Origin: Kiritimatiellia bacterium
GTDB lineage: Bacteria; Verrucomicrobiota; Kiritimatiellia; RFP12; UBA1067
Direction of reading: 5' to 3'
Assembly: GCA_017613085.1 (NCBI GenBank)
Contig: JAGAEL010000206.1
Coordinates: 1-35,997, forward strand
DNA length: 35,997 nt
The notes below the pieces were generated by a model. The model worked only from the letters and a program-made list of their open reading frames with translations. It was not told where the DNA came from and did not search any database. This document shows positions 6,971-16,421 of this stretch, piece after piece (position 1 is the first letter of the stretch; every line of letters starts with the position of its first letter). Both the position numbers and the translations under genes were made by a program.

Positions 6971-8590
6971 TTACTTGCGCCCAAGCACGGCGCGGTAGTG
7001 GGAGATGAGGGAGTTGGTGGAGGAGTCGTGGGCAAGGGCGGGTGCGGACTCCGAGGTGAGTTCGTCCAGCACCTTCGTCGCCAGCACCTTGCCGAGCTGG
7101 ACGCCCCACTGGTCGAACGAGAAGATATTCCAGAGGATACCCTGTGTGAACACCTTGTGTTCGTAGAGGGCGATCAACGCGCCGAAGGTCTCCGGCGTGA
7201 GGTCGTCCGCGAGTAACGTGTTCGTCGGGTGGTTCCCCTTGAAGGTCTTGTGCGGGACGAGCTTTTCGGGAACGCTTTCGCGACGACATTCGGCGGCGGT
7301 CTTCCCGAAGGCCAGAGCCTCGGTCTGGGCGAAAAAGTTCGCCATCAGTTTGTCATGGTGGTCGCCGATCGGATTGTGTGTCTTGCAGAAACCGATGAAG
7401 TCGGCAGGCACCATCTTCGTGCCCTGGTGGATGAGCTGGTAGAAGGCGTGCTGTCCGTTCGTGCCGGCCTCACCCCACAGCACGGGGCCGGTCTGGCAGT
7501 TGACGGGGTTCCCGTCGCGGTCGACGGATTTGCCGTTGCTTTCCATGTCAAGCTGCTGCAGATAGGCGGGCAGACGGGCGAGGTACTGGTCGTACGGCAG
7601 CACGGCGTAGGTCTGCGCGTCGAAACCGTTGTTGTAGAGGATTCCCAGCAAGCCCATGATGACAGGGAGGTTGCGGTTGAACGGAGCCGTCTGGAAATGG
7701 CGGTCCATCCTGTAATAGCCGCGCAGCATCTTCAGGAAGTTGCGCGGCCCGATGGAAATCATCACCGGCAGTCCGACGGCGGAGGGAAGGGAATACCGCC
7801 CGCCAACCCAGTCCCAGAAACCGAACATATTCTCGGTGTCGATCCCGAATTCGCGCACCTTCTCCGCGTTTGTCGAGACGGCGACGAAATGTTTGGCGAC
7901 CGCCGAGGCGTCCCCGCCCAGTTGCTTCACGAGCCAGTCGCGCGCGCTCTTCGCGTTCGTCATCGTCTCCTGCGTGGTGAACGTCTTGGATTCGATGATG
8001 AAAAGCGTCTGTTCGGCTTTCACTTGTCGAAGCGTCTCCGCAAGGTGCGTGGAGTCGACGTTGGAAACGAAATGCATCGCGAGGCTGCGGCGGGAAAAGT
8101 TTTTCAACGCCATCGTCGCCATGCAGGGGCCGAGGTCGGAGCCGCCGATCCCGATGTTCACGATGTACTTGATCCGCTTGCCGGTATGTCCGAGCCACTT
8201 GCCCGCCCGCACCTTGTCGGCGAAAACCGCCATCCGGTCCAGCACCTCTTTCACGCCGGGCATCACATCTTTCCCGTCGACCAGCACGGACCGCTCCGGC
8301 TTGTTGCGGAGTGCGGTGTGCAGCACGGCGCGGTTTTCGGTCTCGTTGATCTTCTCGCCCGCAAACATCGCGTCGATCCACTTCTTCAAATCGCTCGCCT
8401 CTGCGAACGCGATCAGGAGCTTCATCAGCTTCGGCGTGATGAGGTTCTTCGAATAGTCCAGCGTCCAGCCCGCTGCTTCAACGGTGAACCGTCCTGCGCG
8501 GGCGGGGTCTTCCGCGAACAGTTCGCGCAGGTTGGTCTTCTTGATTTCCGCGATTTCGGCGGCTACTTCATTCCAAGCTTCCAGGTTCAT
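6971..8590 (-). CDS. pgi: Glucose-6-phosphate isomerase
   Basis: 539 aa; interconverts glucose 6-phosphate and fructose 6-phosphate. Recognisable segments include [26 protein letters not shown], the signature [14 protein letters not shown], the catalytic Glu region [15 protein letters not shown], and [16 protein letters not shown]. The start at 8590 is chosen because GGAGA lies about 7 bases upstream and the protein then has the usual length; an upstream in-frame ATG at 8674 would add an unrelated leader overlapping the promoter. First gene of a probable pgi-alaS operon. NagB in this window would supply fructose 6-phosphate to the same node. Confidence 0.97.
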   Translation of the reverse strand: MNLEAWNEVAAEIAEIKKTNLRELFAEDPARAGRFTVEAAGWTLDYSKNLITPKLMKLLIAFAEASDLKKWIDAMFAGEKINETENRAVLHTALRNKPERSVLVDGKDVMPGVKEVLDRMAVFADKVRAGKWLGHTGKRIKYIVNIGIGGSDLGPCMATMALKNFSRRSLAMHFVSNVDSTHLAETLRQVKAEQTLFIIESKTFTTQETMTNAKSARDWLVKQLGGDASAVAKHFVAVSTNAEKVREFGIDTENMFGFWDWVGGRYSLPSAVGLPVMISIGPRNFLKMLRGYYRMDRHFQTAPFNRNLPVIMGLLGILYNNGFDAQTYAVLPYDQYLARLPAYLQQLDMESNGKSVDRDGNPVNCQTGPVLWGEAGTNGQHAFYQLIHQGTKMVPADFIGFCKTHNPIGDHHDKLMANFFAQTEALAFGKTAAECRRESVPEKLVPHKTFKGNHPTNTLLADDLTPETFGALIALYEHKVFTQGILWNIFSFDQWGVQLGKVLATKVLDELTSESAPALAHDSSTNSLISHYRAVLGRK

Positions 8591-8624
8591 AATGTGTCTC
8601 CACGTATCGAAAAAAGGAAACGCC

Positions 8625-8653
8625 AGTATACTTGCTTTTCCCCTGTTTGAAAA
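8625..8653 (-). promoter_or_regulatory. Probable promoter of pgi-alaS
   Basis: On the minus strand a -10 box TATACT (reverse complement of 8625-8630) lies 17 bases from a weak -35 TTTTCA (8648-8653). It faces the pgi start at 8590 with a leader of about 30 bases. The 157-base region also serves the divergent antiporter gene; no convincing promoter could be assigned for that direction. Confidence 0.5.
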
Positions 8654-8747
8654 GCTTATGTTTTCGCTTTTCAACTTTTACGCTTGCGTTTTGCGGGAGG
8701 TTGGGGGAAAATACGTCGCGTTTTTCGTTTGTACACGGGGTTCAGTC

Positions 8748-11039
8748 ATGAGTCTTTTGGGTCGAGAGCTTCCGGCGGGATGCCCGGGGGTGTTTCAGCG
8801 CGGCGGTTTACTGCGCAGGTGGTGGGTTTTCCTGTTGGCAACCCTGCTTGCCGCCCTCCCTGCCGTTGCCGCCGAAGAGGCGGTCTCCGCAGGGGATAAG
8901 TTGACGCATCAGATGATGTTCCTCGTCTTCCAGATCGGCGTGATCCTGTTTGTCGCGAAACTCGGCGGGATGCTCGCGTCCCGCTGCAAATTGCCCAGCG
9001 TACTGGGGGAACTGGCCTCCGGTGTCTTGATCGGCCCCTATGCCCTCGGTGGTTTCCCGATCGGGCAGGGGCTTTTGAAGAACGGGATTTTCCCGCTCCC
9101 CGCCGATGCTTCGATCCCCGTCACGCCGGAGCTATACGGCATCTGCACGATCGCGTCGGTCATCCTGTTGTTCCTCTCCGGCCTGGAGACGGACCTGAAG
9201 CTCTTCCTTCGCTACTCGGTCGCGGGTTCGTTCATCGGCGTGGGCGGCGTCGTGGCTTCGTTCCTTTTCGGCGACTTTTGCGCCGTCTACCTGATGCCGC
9301 ATTTCCTGCCGCATTTCGCGGGGATCGGTTTCCTGCATCCGGCCTCGCTCTTCATGGGGATCATGTGTACGGCCACCTCGGTCGGCATCACGGCGCGTAT
9401 CCTCTCCGAACGCAAGGCGATGGATTCGGCGGAAGGCGTGACGATCATGGCCGGCGCGGTGATCGACGATGTGCTGGGCATCATCGTCCTGGCGGTCGGC
9501 ATGGGGATTATCGGGACTGAGAAGGCCGGTTCCACCGGCGGGGTTAACTGGGGAACGATTAGCCGGATCGCGATCCAGGCGTTCGGGATCTGGCTCGGCG
9601 GGACGATCCTCGGAATCCTGTTCGCCCGCTGGATTTCCCTGCTGCTGAAGTTTTTCCGCACCCCGGTCGCCGTGGCGACGCTGGCGTTCGGGCTATCCCT
9701 GATTGTCGCGGGGTTGTTCGAGGCGATGGGGCTTTCGTTGATCATCGGCGCGTATGTGATGGGACTGGCCCTTTCGCGCACGGATCTCCGTTACCTGATC
9801 CAGGAGAACCTGCAGGCCGTCTACACCTTCCTCGTGCCGGTCTTCTTCTGCGTGATGGGGATGATGGTGGACTGTTCCCAGATCCTCTCCAAGAACGTCC
9901 TGATCTTCGGCGGCATCTTCACGCTCCTCGCTATCTTGGCGAAGATCATCGGCTGTTCGTTCCCCGCCCTCTTCTGCGGGTTCAACTCGCTGGGGTCGCT
10001 CCGCATCGGCGCGGGCATGATCCCCCGTGGCGAGGTCGCCTTGATTATCGCCGGCATCGGGCTTTCGTCGGGGTATCTCACGAAGGATGTATTCGGGATC
10101 GGGATTTTGATGACGCTGGTGACGACGATCGTCGCGCCGCCGCTTCTGGTCGCCTTTTTCAACGTGAAGCGTCCCGGCGTCCGCAACCCGCAGGCGGGTG
10201 GGGAGGGGACGCCGATTTCGGTGAAACTCCCGAACGGGACGCCCGTCGCCATCATCCTGCGGAATCTCGTCACCGCCTTCCGCCGCGAGGGTTTCTTCAC
10301 CTCGCTGTTGAATCCCGAGGAGGAGATCTGGCGGTTGACGAAGAACGACATCGATATTTCCTGCCGGCGCGGCGAGGGCGAGATCCTGTTCGAGTGCGCC
10401 CCGAAACACGCGGGTGTCGTCGAAACCGCCGTCCAGGAGGTCATCGCCCAGTTGAACGCGATGGCGCGCGACCTTCCGCATCCCGTGCAGCTGCGCCAGT
10501 TGAATGCGATGGTCCAGGCCAACGCCGAACACGTGGCGGAGGACGAGCGGACGCGCGAAATCACCAAGTACCTCCGTCGGTTCGAGATGTTCCCCGCGCT
10601 TGAGGTTTCCTCCTTCAAGGAACTGGTGGAAACGATCACCGCGAAGATGGCGGAGGATGGGTTGATCCAGAATCTCGAAGAGGCGCGGAAGTCGATTTTC
10701 GAACGCGAGTCCGCCATGGGGACGGGGTTGAAGCACGGCCTCGGCGCCCCGCACGGGCGGACGGGCGCCGTTTCGGGGCTCGTCGGCGCGGTCGCCGTGA
10801 TCAAGACGCCCGAGACGCTTGCCGACTACAAGACGATGGAGGGGCTGCCCGTTTCGCTGGTGATCCTCACCATCGCTTCGGACGCCGGCGCGACGCCCCA
10901 TCTGCAGTTGATGGCGTACATGAGCCGCCTTCTCCGCGCCCCGGAGGTCAGCGAGGGGTTGCGCCGGTGCGAGACGCCCGACGCCATGCGCGAGTATATT
11001 TTGAGCGGCGGCAAGTCCGCGCAGAAGGCGGCGAAGTAG
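8748..11039 (+). CDS. CPA2-type cation/proton antiporter fused to a PTS EIIA domain
   Basis: 763 aa. About 12-13 hydrophobic segments occupy residues 25-490, with the acidic pair of the transport site in AVIDDVLG (D240, D241) and GLETDLKLF in an early loop, as in Kef/NhaP-type exchangers. After a linker of about 130 residues, residues 623-763 match the fructose/mannitol-type EIIA fold (PTS_EIIA_2). The phosphorylatable His is in LGAPHGRT (H669) and the second conserved His in TPHLQLMAYMSRLL (H718). This suggests transport regulated by PTS phosphorylation or by the nitrogen PTS; that role is inferred. ATG 8748 is preferred because CGGGG lies upstream and the frame upstream runs into pgi. FolB follows 21 bases later. 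Confidence 0.88.
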   Translation: MSLLGRELPAGCPGVFQRGGLLRRWWVFLLATLLAALPAVAAEEAVSAGDKLTHQMMFLVFQIGVILFVAKLGGMLASRCKLPSVLGELASGVLIGPYALGGFPIGQGLLKNGIFPLPADASIPVTPELYGICTIASVILLFLSGLETDLKLFLRYSVAGSFIGVGGVVASFLFGDFCAVYLMPHFLPHFAGIGFLHPASLFMGIMCTATSVGITARILSERKAMDSAEGVTIMAGAVIDDVLGIIVLAVGMGIIGTEKAGSTGGVNWGTISRIAIQAFGIWLGGTILGILFARWISLLLKFFRTPVAVATLAFGLSLIVAGLFEAMGLSLIIGAYVMGLALSRTDLRYLIQENLQAVYTFLVPVFFCVMGMMVDCSQILSKNVLIFGGIFTLLAILAKIIGCSFPALFCGFNSLGSLRIGAGMIPRGEVALIIAGIGLSSGYLTKDVFGIGILMTLVTTIVAPPLLVAFFNVKRPGVRNPQAGGEGTPISVKLPNGTPVAIILRNLVTAFRREGFFTSLLNPEEEIWRLTKNDIDISCRRGEGEILFECAPKHAGVVETAVQEVIAQLNAMARDLPHPVQLRQLNAMVQANAEHVAEDERTREITKYLRRFEMFPALEVSSFKELVETITAKMAEDGLIQNLEEARKSIFERESAMGTGLKHGLGAPHGRTGAVSGLVGAVAVIKTPETLADYKTMEGLPVSLVILTIASDAGATPHLQLMAYMSRLLRAPEVSEGLRRCETPDAMREYILSGGKSAQKAAK

Positions 11040-11060
11040 ACGGAGGGGAAGGTGGTGGAC

Positions 11061-11426
11061 ATGGGCGACACATTGCGGTTACAAGGTCTGGAAGTCTCCT
11101 GCATCATCGGGGACCTGCCCGCCGAACGGCGCCACGAACAGGTGCTGACGGTCGATGTCTCGCTCTCGCTCGACCTCCGCAAGGCGGCGGAGTCGGACGC
11201 GCTTTCCGACACCGTCGATTACGCGGCGCTGGTCGAAGAGATCCGGACCCGTCTTCGCGCCGAGAAGTGCCGTCTGTTGGAACGCGCCGCGCACGTCGTT
11301 GCCGATGTCTGCCTTCGCGGGGCGGGCGTCCGCGCCGCGACCGTCTGCGTCACGAAACGTGAAGTCATTCCCGGACTCCGTGCCGCCGTAATCGAGATCA
11401 CCCGTACTGCGGAGGATGCCCGATGA
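11061..11426 (+). CDS. folB: Dihydroneopterin aldolase
   Basis: 121 aa from ATG 11061. Cleaves dihydroneopterin to 6-hydroxymethyl-dihydropterin in folate synthesis. The family pattern is clear: LRLQGLEVSCIIGDLPAER at the start, LTVDVSLSLDL in the middle, DTVDYAALVEEI, LLERAAHVVADVCL, and a C-terminal VTKREVIPGL. Two in-frame GTG codons at 11052 and 11055 are alternative starts nearer to the GGAGGGG at 11042-11048. The last four bases (ATGA) overlap the start of the next gene, indicating translational coupling. No other folate genes lie nearby. Confidence 0.92.
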   Translation: MGDTLRLQGLEVSCIIGDLPAERRHEQVLTVDVSLSLDLRKAAESDALSDTVDYAALVEEIRTRLRAEKCRLLERAAHVVADVCLRGAGVRAATVCVTKREVIPGLRAAVIEITRTAEDAR

Positions 11427-13354
11427 AGAAGGCCCTCGTCCTCGCCGCCGGTCTCGGCACCCGTCTGCAACCGTTCACCCGTCTTTACCCGAAAGCCTTG
11501 ATGCCGCTCTGGGGCGTCCCTCTCTTGGAAGCGGCGTTGCGCCGGCTGGAGTCGTGGGGCGTGGAGGAGGTGGCCGTCAACGTCCACGCGCACGCCGATC
11601 AGGTGAAGTCGTTTCTGCGCGGGCGTAAGGGGAAGGCGCGGATCCGCGTTTCAGAGGAACGGGAAATCCTCGGTACCGGCGGCGCGCTGCGTCCGCTGCG
11701 TTCGTTTTTCGGCGATGCGCCGTTCTGGGTGATGAACGCCGATGTCGTCGCCTCGGTCGATCCCGCCCCGTTGCGCGAGGCGTTCGCGCAGAGCGGTGGT
11801 TTCGCCGCCGTCTGGCTCGACCCCAAGCGCGGTCCCCGCACGGTGGAGGCGGACCGCAAACGCCGGATCACCTGTTTCCATTCGGAAACGCCGGGCGTGC
11901 CCGGTACCTACACCTTCTGTGGGCTGCACCTGCTCTCGCCGGAGATTTTCACGTATCTGCCGGAAACGGGATTCTCCACCGTCATCCAAGCGTATGAGGC
12001 GGCGATGGCGGAGGGGCGTTTCGTGGTCGGTGCGGTCGATCCCAAAGCCTACTGGGCGGATTGCGGCACGCCGGAGAGCTACCGGAAAATCCACGCCGAG
12101 GTCAAGGCGCTCGCTTTCGCAAAAAAGCCGGGCGGCGAGGCGTATGTCGGGGCGTGCGACCGGATCCCCTTGCAGGAACGCCACTTTTTCTGCGTCTGTC
12201 CGGGGAGCAAGGTCCCTGCGGATGTGAAGGGCGTGGACAGCGTCGTCCTGCCCGGCACGGAAATTCTGCCGGGAACCCGGCTGCGCGACTGTGTCCTGGC
12301 AGGCGGGCGTTACGGCGGTTCGCTCTCGAAACAGAATGTGGCGGCGTTTTCGGCGGACGGGGCGTTCAACGAACTTTCCAGCGAGGCTGCGGCGGGCTGG
12401 AGCGGTGTGCAGATGCTCGGTGCGCGCGGCAGCAACCGTTCCTTCTGGCGGCTCTTTGACGGCGAACGCCGCGCGATCGGTATTTCGTATTCCGAAGAGC
12501 GTCCCGAAAACAAACGTTACGCCGGACACGCCCGGCTTCTCGCCGATGCGGGGGTGCCGGTGCCGGAGGTGCTGGCGGACGATGCGCAACGCCGCGTCCT
12601 GCTGCTGGAGGATTGGGGCGACGACAATTTGCAGGCGCGGGTCAACGCGAAACCCTACGATGCCGTCCGCCTCTACACGCCGGTCGTCCAAGCCCTCGCC
12701 GCGTTCCACCGCGACGGCACGCGGCTTGTCCGGGAACGCGGCACCGGACTCGAACCCGCGTTCGACGCCGCGTTGTACGCATGGGAACGCGACCTCTTCG
12801 CCCGCCACCTGTTGGCGGACCGGTTTGGAATGGGGCAGATCCCGGATGCGGTCGAGCGGGAACTGCTGGGTGTCGCGGAGCGGTTGCTCGCGCAGGAACC
12901 GGTCGTGATTCACCGCGACATGCAGTCCAGCAATGTGCTGATGCGGGGTGCGCGTTTCGTGTTCATCGATTTTCAGGGGATGCGTTTCGGTTCGGCGGCC
13001 TACGATCTCGCGTCGCTGTTGTACGATCCGTATGTCAAGATTTGCGAGACCGACCGGGCGTCGCTGGCCGCCGTCTACGCGGAGGCGTTCCCGGAACAGG
13101 CGGTTTCGGCGGGCGACCTTCTTCCCTTCGGCGCGGTTCAGCGCTTGACCCAGGCGCTCGGCGCCTACGGGCGGCTGGCGTCCGTGGGGCAGGGGACGTT
13201 CACGCGCTACGTCTATCCGGCGCTGGAACGTCTGCACGACCTTTCGCTCGCCCTCCGCCTGACCGCCCTGCATGAGCTTTGCGAAACCCTGCTGAAACGG
13301 GAACGGATGCGTCCGGACAGCGGGGCGCACCGGGAAGGAGGCCGGGCGCGGTGA
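11423..13354 (+). CDS. Fusion of MurU-like nucleotidyltransferase and AmgK-like sugar kinase
   Basis: 643 aa. Residues 1 to about 235 are a sugar-1-phosphate nucleotidyltransferase: LAAGLGTRLQPFTRLYPKA (8-26), EILGTGGALR (81-90) and the metal-binding NAD (105-107). A linker of about 100 residues (with VLPGTEILPGTRL) follows. Residues about 335-625 are an aminoglycoside-phosphotransferase-fold kinase with HRDMQSSN (H497 to N504) and IDFQG (D516). Known: AmgK phosphorylates MurNAc/GlcNAc at the anomeric position and MurU turns MurNAc-1-phosphate into UDP-MurNAc, bypassing de novo synthesis. Here both steps sit on one chain in MurU-AmgK order. Function is inferred from this pairing; another sugar is possible. 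It overlaps both neighbours by four bases (ATGA at 11423, GTGA at 13351). Confidence 0.85.
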   Translation: MKKALVLAAGLGTRLQPFTRLYPKALMPLWGVPLLEAALRRLESWGVEEVAVNVHAHADQVKSFLRGRKGKARIRVSEEREILGTGGALRPLRSFFGDAPFWVMNADVVASVDPAPLREAFAQSGGFAAVWLDPKRGPRTVEADRKRRITCFHSETPGVPGTYTFCGLHLLSPEIFTYLPETGFSTVIQAYEAAMAEGRFVVGAVDPKAYWADCGTPESYRKIHAEVKALAFAKKPGGEAYVGACDRIPLQERHFFCVCPGSKVPADVKGVDSVVLPGTEILPGTRLRDCVLAGGRYGGSLSKQNVAAFSADGAFNELSSEAAAGWSGVQMLGARGSNRSFWRLFDGERRAIGISYSEERPENKRYAGHARLLADAGVPVPEVLADDAQRRVLLLEDWGDDNLQARVNAKPYDAVRLYTPVVQALAAFHRDGTRLVRERGTGLEPAFDAALYAWERDLFARHLLADRFGMGQIPDAVERELLGVAERLLAQEPVVIHRDMQSSNVLMRGARFVFIDFQGMRFGSAAYDLASLLYDPYVKICETDRASLAAVYAEAFPEQAVSAGDLLPFGAVQRLTQALGAYGRLASVGQGTFTRYVYPALERLHDLSLALRLTALHELCETLLKRERMRPDSGAHREGGRAR

Positions 13355-15471
13355 AGAACGATTTCCTCCAGTTTATCGGACGCCTCCGGCGGGACGCGAA
13401 GAAACGCCCGCAGCAGATGACCGCCGTTTCGGCGGGAAGGACGCGCGTCTTCGTGGCGTTCGACTGGGGGAGCGACACGTTCATTCTGGAGAAAGGGATC
13501 TGGCAGAATACGGAAAACCATGCGCCGGTGCTGATTGTTCGGAAGACCGACCTCGCGCGCGGTTCTTCCGGCCGCATCCTTACGTTGACGACGGGTAACC
13601 ACGCGACGGCGGCGATCCCCCTGTTGACCGGGAAGTTCTGGAATTTCGGGCAGGTCGCCCCCGCGAAACGCAGCACCGTGTTGAGCGAACGGATCGTCTG
13701 CGCGAACGTGGCGAACGGGATTCTCGAAATTTCGCAGCGCGATGTCGCCACGGGCGAGATCGTGGAGGCGGACGACTGGTTGCAGAGCCTCGGTCTTCCG
13801 CTCGATGCCATCGTCATGGCGGAACGCAACGACAAGACGCTCGAATTTTACCGGCAGCTCGGACAGGAGTGGCGCGTGAAGCCCTTGGCGTGGACGCGTT
13901 CGGAGATCGACTTCGCGTTGCGTACCAGCCAGACCCACATCAACACGCCGTTACTCTATTACCACAGCGCGAAAGGTGTGCATTTCCTCTCCTACAGCGA
14001 ATTCCACAAGTTGAACGCCCTGGCGCGGACGGATTTTGCGACCTTCACGCAATGCCTGCACGAACTCGTCTCCATCAACGAAGGGGAATCCTCTTCCTTC
14101 CTCCGGATGCCGAAATTCCGGGGGCACCACGAGGTCGAGCTTTTCGGTATGCGGCGCGGCGTCGCCTTGGATCGGATCATCCCCGACATGGAGCGCCTGA
14201 TGGAGGGCATCACGCTGCATTTGATTCAGCAGGGAGAGGCGGTTGCGAAATTCGCCGCGATCGACGCCGCCTATAAATCCCTCCTGGAACGCGCCACCCT
14301 CGCCGATTCGGACAGCACGGATTTCGTCGAAACGCTCTACATGCACTTGACGGGCGAGATCTACTACACGCACAACGACCTGGGCAGTCCCGCGTTCGAC
14401 GACCGCCGGACGCCGCTTCCCGGCGCGACTTTCCAGGGCGGACATCCCGATTGGCATCCCGGCGCGGATGCGCGGACGCGCGTGCTGCTCCAGAACATCG
14501 GGCAGCAGTTGAGCCAGGACGAACTGATCGAATACGCGAACGTCTACGAGATCCGTTCGGAAGAGGACGACGGCAAGGTTGCCGGGACGGGGGCGACACG
14601 CGAAGTCGTCTACAAGACCAACCGCCGCGCGCTCTGCCAGGGGTTGATCGAAAAGCGGCTGGCGCAGCGCAAACCCGGTTACGGCAGCTACATGCTCACC
14701 CGTGTCCAGGCGTTCAAGGAACTCGGCGTCAATTTCGGCGAATACAAGCTGCTGGTCCTGCGTTCCGCAGACGGGCGACGCGACACGAATTACTACATCC
14801 GCTCGCGTTGTCCCGGGGAAACGCTGGACGACATCCCGGCGCGGATCTACAACCATTCCGGCGAGTTCGGCGGCGCGGAGGCGGGCGAGGATCCCCGCGT
14901 GGTGTTGAGTCTCGGCGGGCTGCTCGGCGATGCCGCCGCACAGAACCTCGTGTTGAAAAAGTATCTGCCGGACGAAGGGTGCCGTTTCGGGATCGGCAAA
15001 GAGGTCTTTGAATTCGGGTACAGCATCGCCTACCGGCGCGAAATGCCGATGCGCGTGGCGATCTGTTCCGTGCGCGGAAGCCTCGGATGGCCGGATCTTT
15101 CGCATACGGAAGAAAATATGCGGGCATTTTTTGATTTTTATCTTTCCGCCTATGCCGACGTCCTCTTCTCCTTCTGGACGCGGCACCGGCAGACGGTCGG
15201 GCTGGACGCGCTGGTCGGCCAGTTCTTCGACAGTTTCGAGTTCAAGACGCGCGCGATGCACTGGCTCTACTCCGCCTCCCGCGAGATGTTCGACGGCTTT
15301 GACCCGCACCTCCCGCCCGTCTACGGCTTCGGCAAGAAATGGCGGTTCGCGCTCTGGGCGCTCGACCGCCAGCTGCACCGGATTGAGTCCCTGCGGGAAC
15401 TCTTCTGCGAGAAGATCGCGAACCTTTCCCATTCCAAGAAACAGGAAGAAGAGAAGGGGACGGGCGCATGA
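13351..15471 (+). CDS. Uncharacterised 706-aa protein with degenerate kinase-like motifs
   Basis: Starts with GTG at 13351 (GGAGG about 10 bases upstream; GTGA overlaps the preceding stop) and ends in an ATGA overlap with lpxL. I do not recognise its family. Seen: no signal peptide or membrane segments; an N-terminal region beginning like a beta-rich domain (TRVFVAFDWGSDTFI); a middle region with FLRMPKFRGHHEVEL; and a C-terminal half with RCPGETLDDIPARIYNHSG, then LLGDAAAQNLVL (D527, N532) and KEVFEFGYS (551-558). The spacing recalls phosphotransferase-fold kinases (GD-x4-N loop, then a DFG-like triad, here FEFG). If so, the metal-binding Asp is replaced by Glu (E554). Position between the AmgK/MurU fusion and LpxL suggests an envelope-related role. 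Both the kinase relation and the role are inferences. Confidence 0.85.
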   Translation: MKNDFLQFIGRLRRDAKKRPQQMTAVSAGRTRVFVAFDWGSDTFILEKGIWQNTENHAPVLIVRKTDLARGSSGRILTLTTGNHATAAIPLLTGKFWNFGQVAPAKRSTVLSERIVCANVANGILEISQRDVATGEIVEADDWLQSLGLPLDAIVMAERNDKTLEFYRQLGQEWRVKPLAWTRSEIDFALRTSQTHINTPLLYYHSAKGVHFLSYSEFHKLNALARTDFATFTQCLHELVSINEGESSSFLRMPKFRGHHEVELFGMRRGVALDRIIPDMERLMEGITLHLIQQGEAVAKFAAIDAAYKSLLERATLADSDSTDFVETLYMHLTGEIYYTHNDLGSPAFDDRRTPLPGATFQGGHPDWHPGADARTRVLLQNIGQQLSQDELIEYANVYEIRSEEDDGKVAGTGATREVVYKTNRRALCQGLIEKRLAQRKPGYGSYMLTRVQAFKELGVNFGEYKLLVLRSADGRRDTNYYIRSRCPGETLDDIPARIYNHSGEFGGAEAGEDPRVVLSLGGLLGDAAAQNLVLKKYLPDEGCRFGIGKEVFEFGYSIAYRREMPMRVAICSVRGSLGWPDLSHTEENMRAFFDFYLSAYADVLFSFWTRHRQTVGLDALVGQFFDSFEFKTRAMHWLYSASREMFDGFDPHLPPVYGFGKKWRFALWALDRQLHRIESLRELFCEKIANLSHSKKQEEEKGTGA

Positions 15472-16346
15472 ACACGATCACGCTATTGCTTGTGCGTTTG
15501 CTGAACGGGCTGTACGGCGCAGTCCCCGCGCAGAAGGCATACGGGATGGGGGCGAGGCTGGGCGAACTGCTTTATCCGCTTTTCCCGGGACGGCGCAGGC
15601 TCTCTTCCGACAACATCCGCCAAGCCGGAATCACGGACGATCCGGACGAGGCGGACCGGATCGGGCGCAAGGCGTTCGGCCATTTGGCGGGACACATCTG
15701 TGAGGCGTTGAAGATCGGGGAGGTCGTCACGCCGGACAACTGGCGGGATCACATGGTGTACGAAGGACCGCAGGAGGTCTGGCATATTCTCGCCGAGACG
15801 CCGGAACGGCCGGTGATGATTTTGACGGGGCATCACGGAACGTGGGAGGCCGCCGTCCCGATCATCTCCGCTTTCCGCCCGATGATCGCCGTCGCCCGCC
15901 GCATGAACAACGGCGTGGTGGAACAGTTCCTTTCCAAGAAGCACTTCCGGGGCAACATCACCATCATCGGGAAGGAACACGGCTTCACGCCCGCCATCAT
16001 CCGCCAGTGGAAAACGGAAAAGGCGGCGATGACGCTGGTCATGGATCAGCACGCGGGGAAAAAGCAGGGCGTTCGGGTGGACTTTCTGGGACGTCCCGCC
16101 TCTACGCACACCTCGCCGGCGCGGCTCTACCTGGCCTCCCGCGCACCGATGCTGGTCGGTTCGTTCATCCGCGAGGCGCCCTTCCAATACCGCATGATTT
16201 CGGCGGGGGACGCCTTTGAATACGCGCCGACGGGCGACCACGACCGGGACGTCCGCGAAATCCTCGCCGGCATCAACGAACGCCTCGGCAAGCTCATCCG
16301 CCGCTATCCGGAACAATACCTTTGGGCGCACCGCCGCTGGCGGTAA
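15468..16346 (+). CDS. lpxL: Lipid A biosynthesis lauroyl/acyl acyltransferase family
   Basis: 292 aa. Transfers a secondary acyl chain to the lipid A precursor at the inner membrane. The hallmark H-x4-E motif is H122 to E127 (TGHHGTWEAA). Other family features are IGKEHGFTPAIIRQW, MDQHAGKKQGVRVDFLGR (an Asp-Gln-x-x-Gly-like segment) and the C-terminal RYPEQYLWAHRRWR. The N-terminus is hydrophobic (ITLLLVRLLNGLYGAV), as expected of a membrane-attached enzyme. Last gene of the overlapping folB to lpxL run. Its presence indicates a lipid A-bearing outer membrane. LpxL and LpxM paralogues cannot be told apart here. Confidence 0.9.
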   Translation: MNTITLLLVRLLNGLYGAVPAQKAYGMGARLGELLYPLFPGRRRLSSDNIRQAGITDDPDEADRIGRKAFGHLAGHICEALKIGEVVTPDNWRDHMVYEGPQEVWHILAETPERPVMILTGHHGTWEAAVPIISAFRPMIAVARRMNNGVVEQFLSKKHFRGNITIIGKEHGFTPAIIRQWKTEKAAMTLVMDQHAGKKQGVRVDFLGRPASTHTSPARLYLASRAPMLVGSFIREAPFQYRMISAGDAFEYAPTGDHDRDVREILAGINERLGKLIRRYPEQYLWAHRRWR

Positions 16347-16421
16347 AAATAAAAAATCCGTTGAGACCGTTCGGCGGCCGCCGATAGCCATTGTTCGCCA
16401 TCGGCAACCGTCGATTATTTT
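16347..16421. terminator. Possible bidirectional terminator between lpxL and trpB2
   Basis: Between the convergent lpxL and trpB2 genes an A-rich tract (16347-16358) and a T-rich tract (16413-16420) flank inverted arms GCCGAT (16380-16385) and ATCGGC (16400-16405) with a long loop. A palindrome (CGGCGGCCGCCG) lies at 16372-16383. The hairpin is weak, so termination is suggested mainly by location and the flanking tracts. Confidence 0.4.

Noticed and set aside
7229-8650. Plus-strand frame of 473 codons opposite pgi
   Set aside because: Shadow of pgi; low-complexity His/Arg/Gly-rich product without motifs.
8484-8747. Upstream extension of the antiporter reading frame
   Set aside because: It runs through the pgi start and promoter region on the opposite strand; ATG 8748 with CGGGG upstream gives a normal N-terminus.
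9693-10901. Minus-strand frame of 402 codons opposite the antiporter
   Set aside because: Shadow frame; the product is Arg/Asp/His-rich and the plus-strand protein is clearly real.
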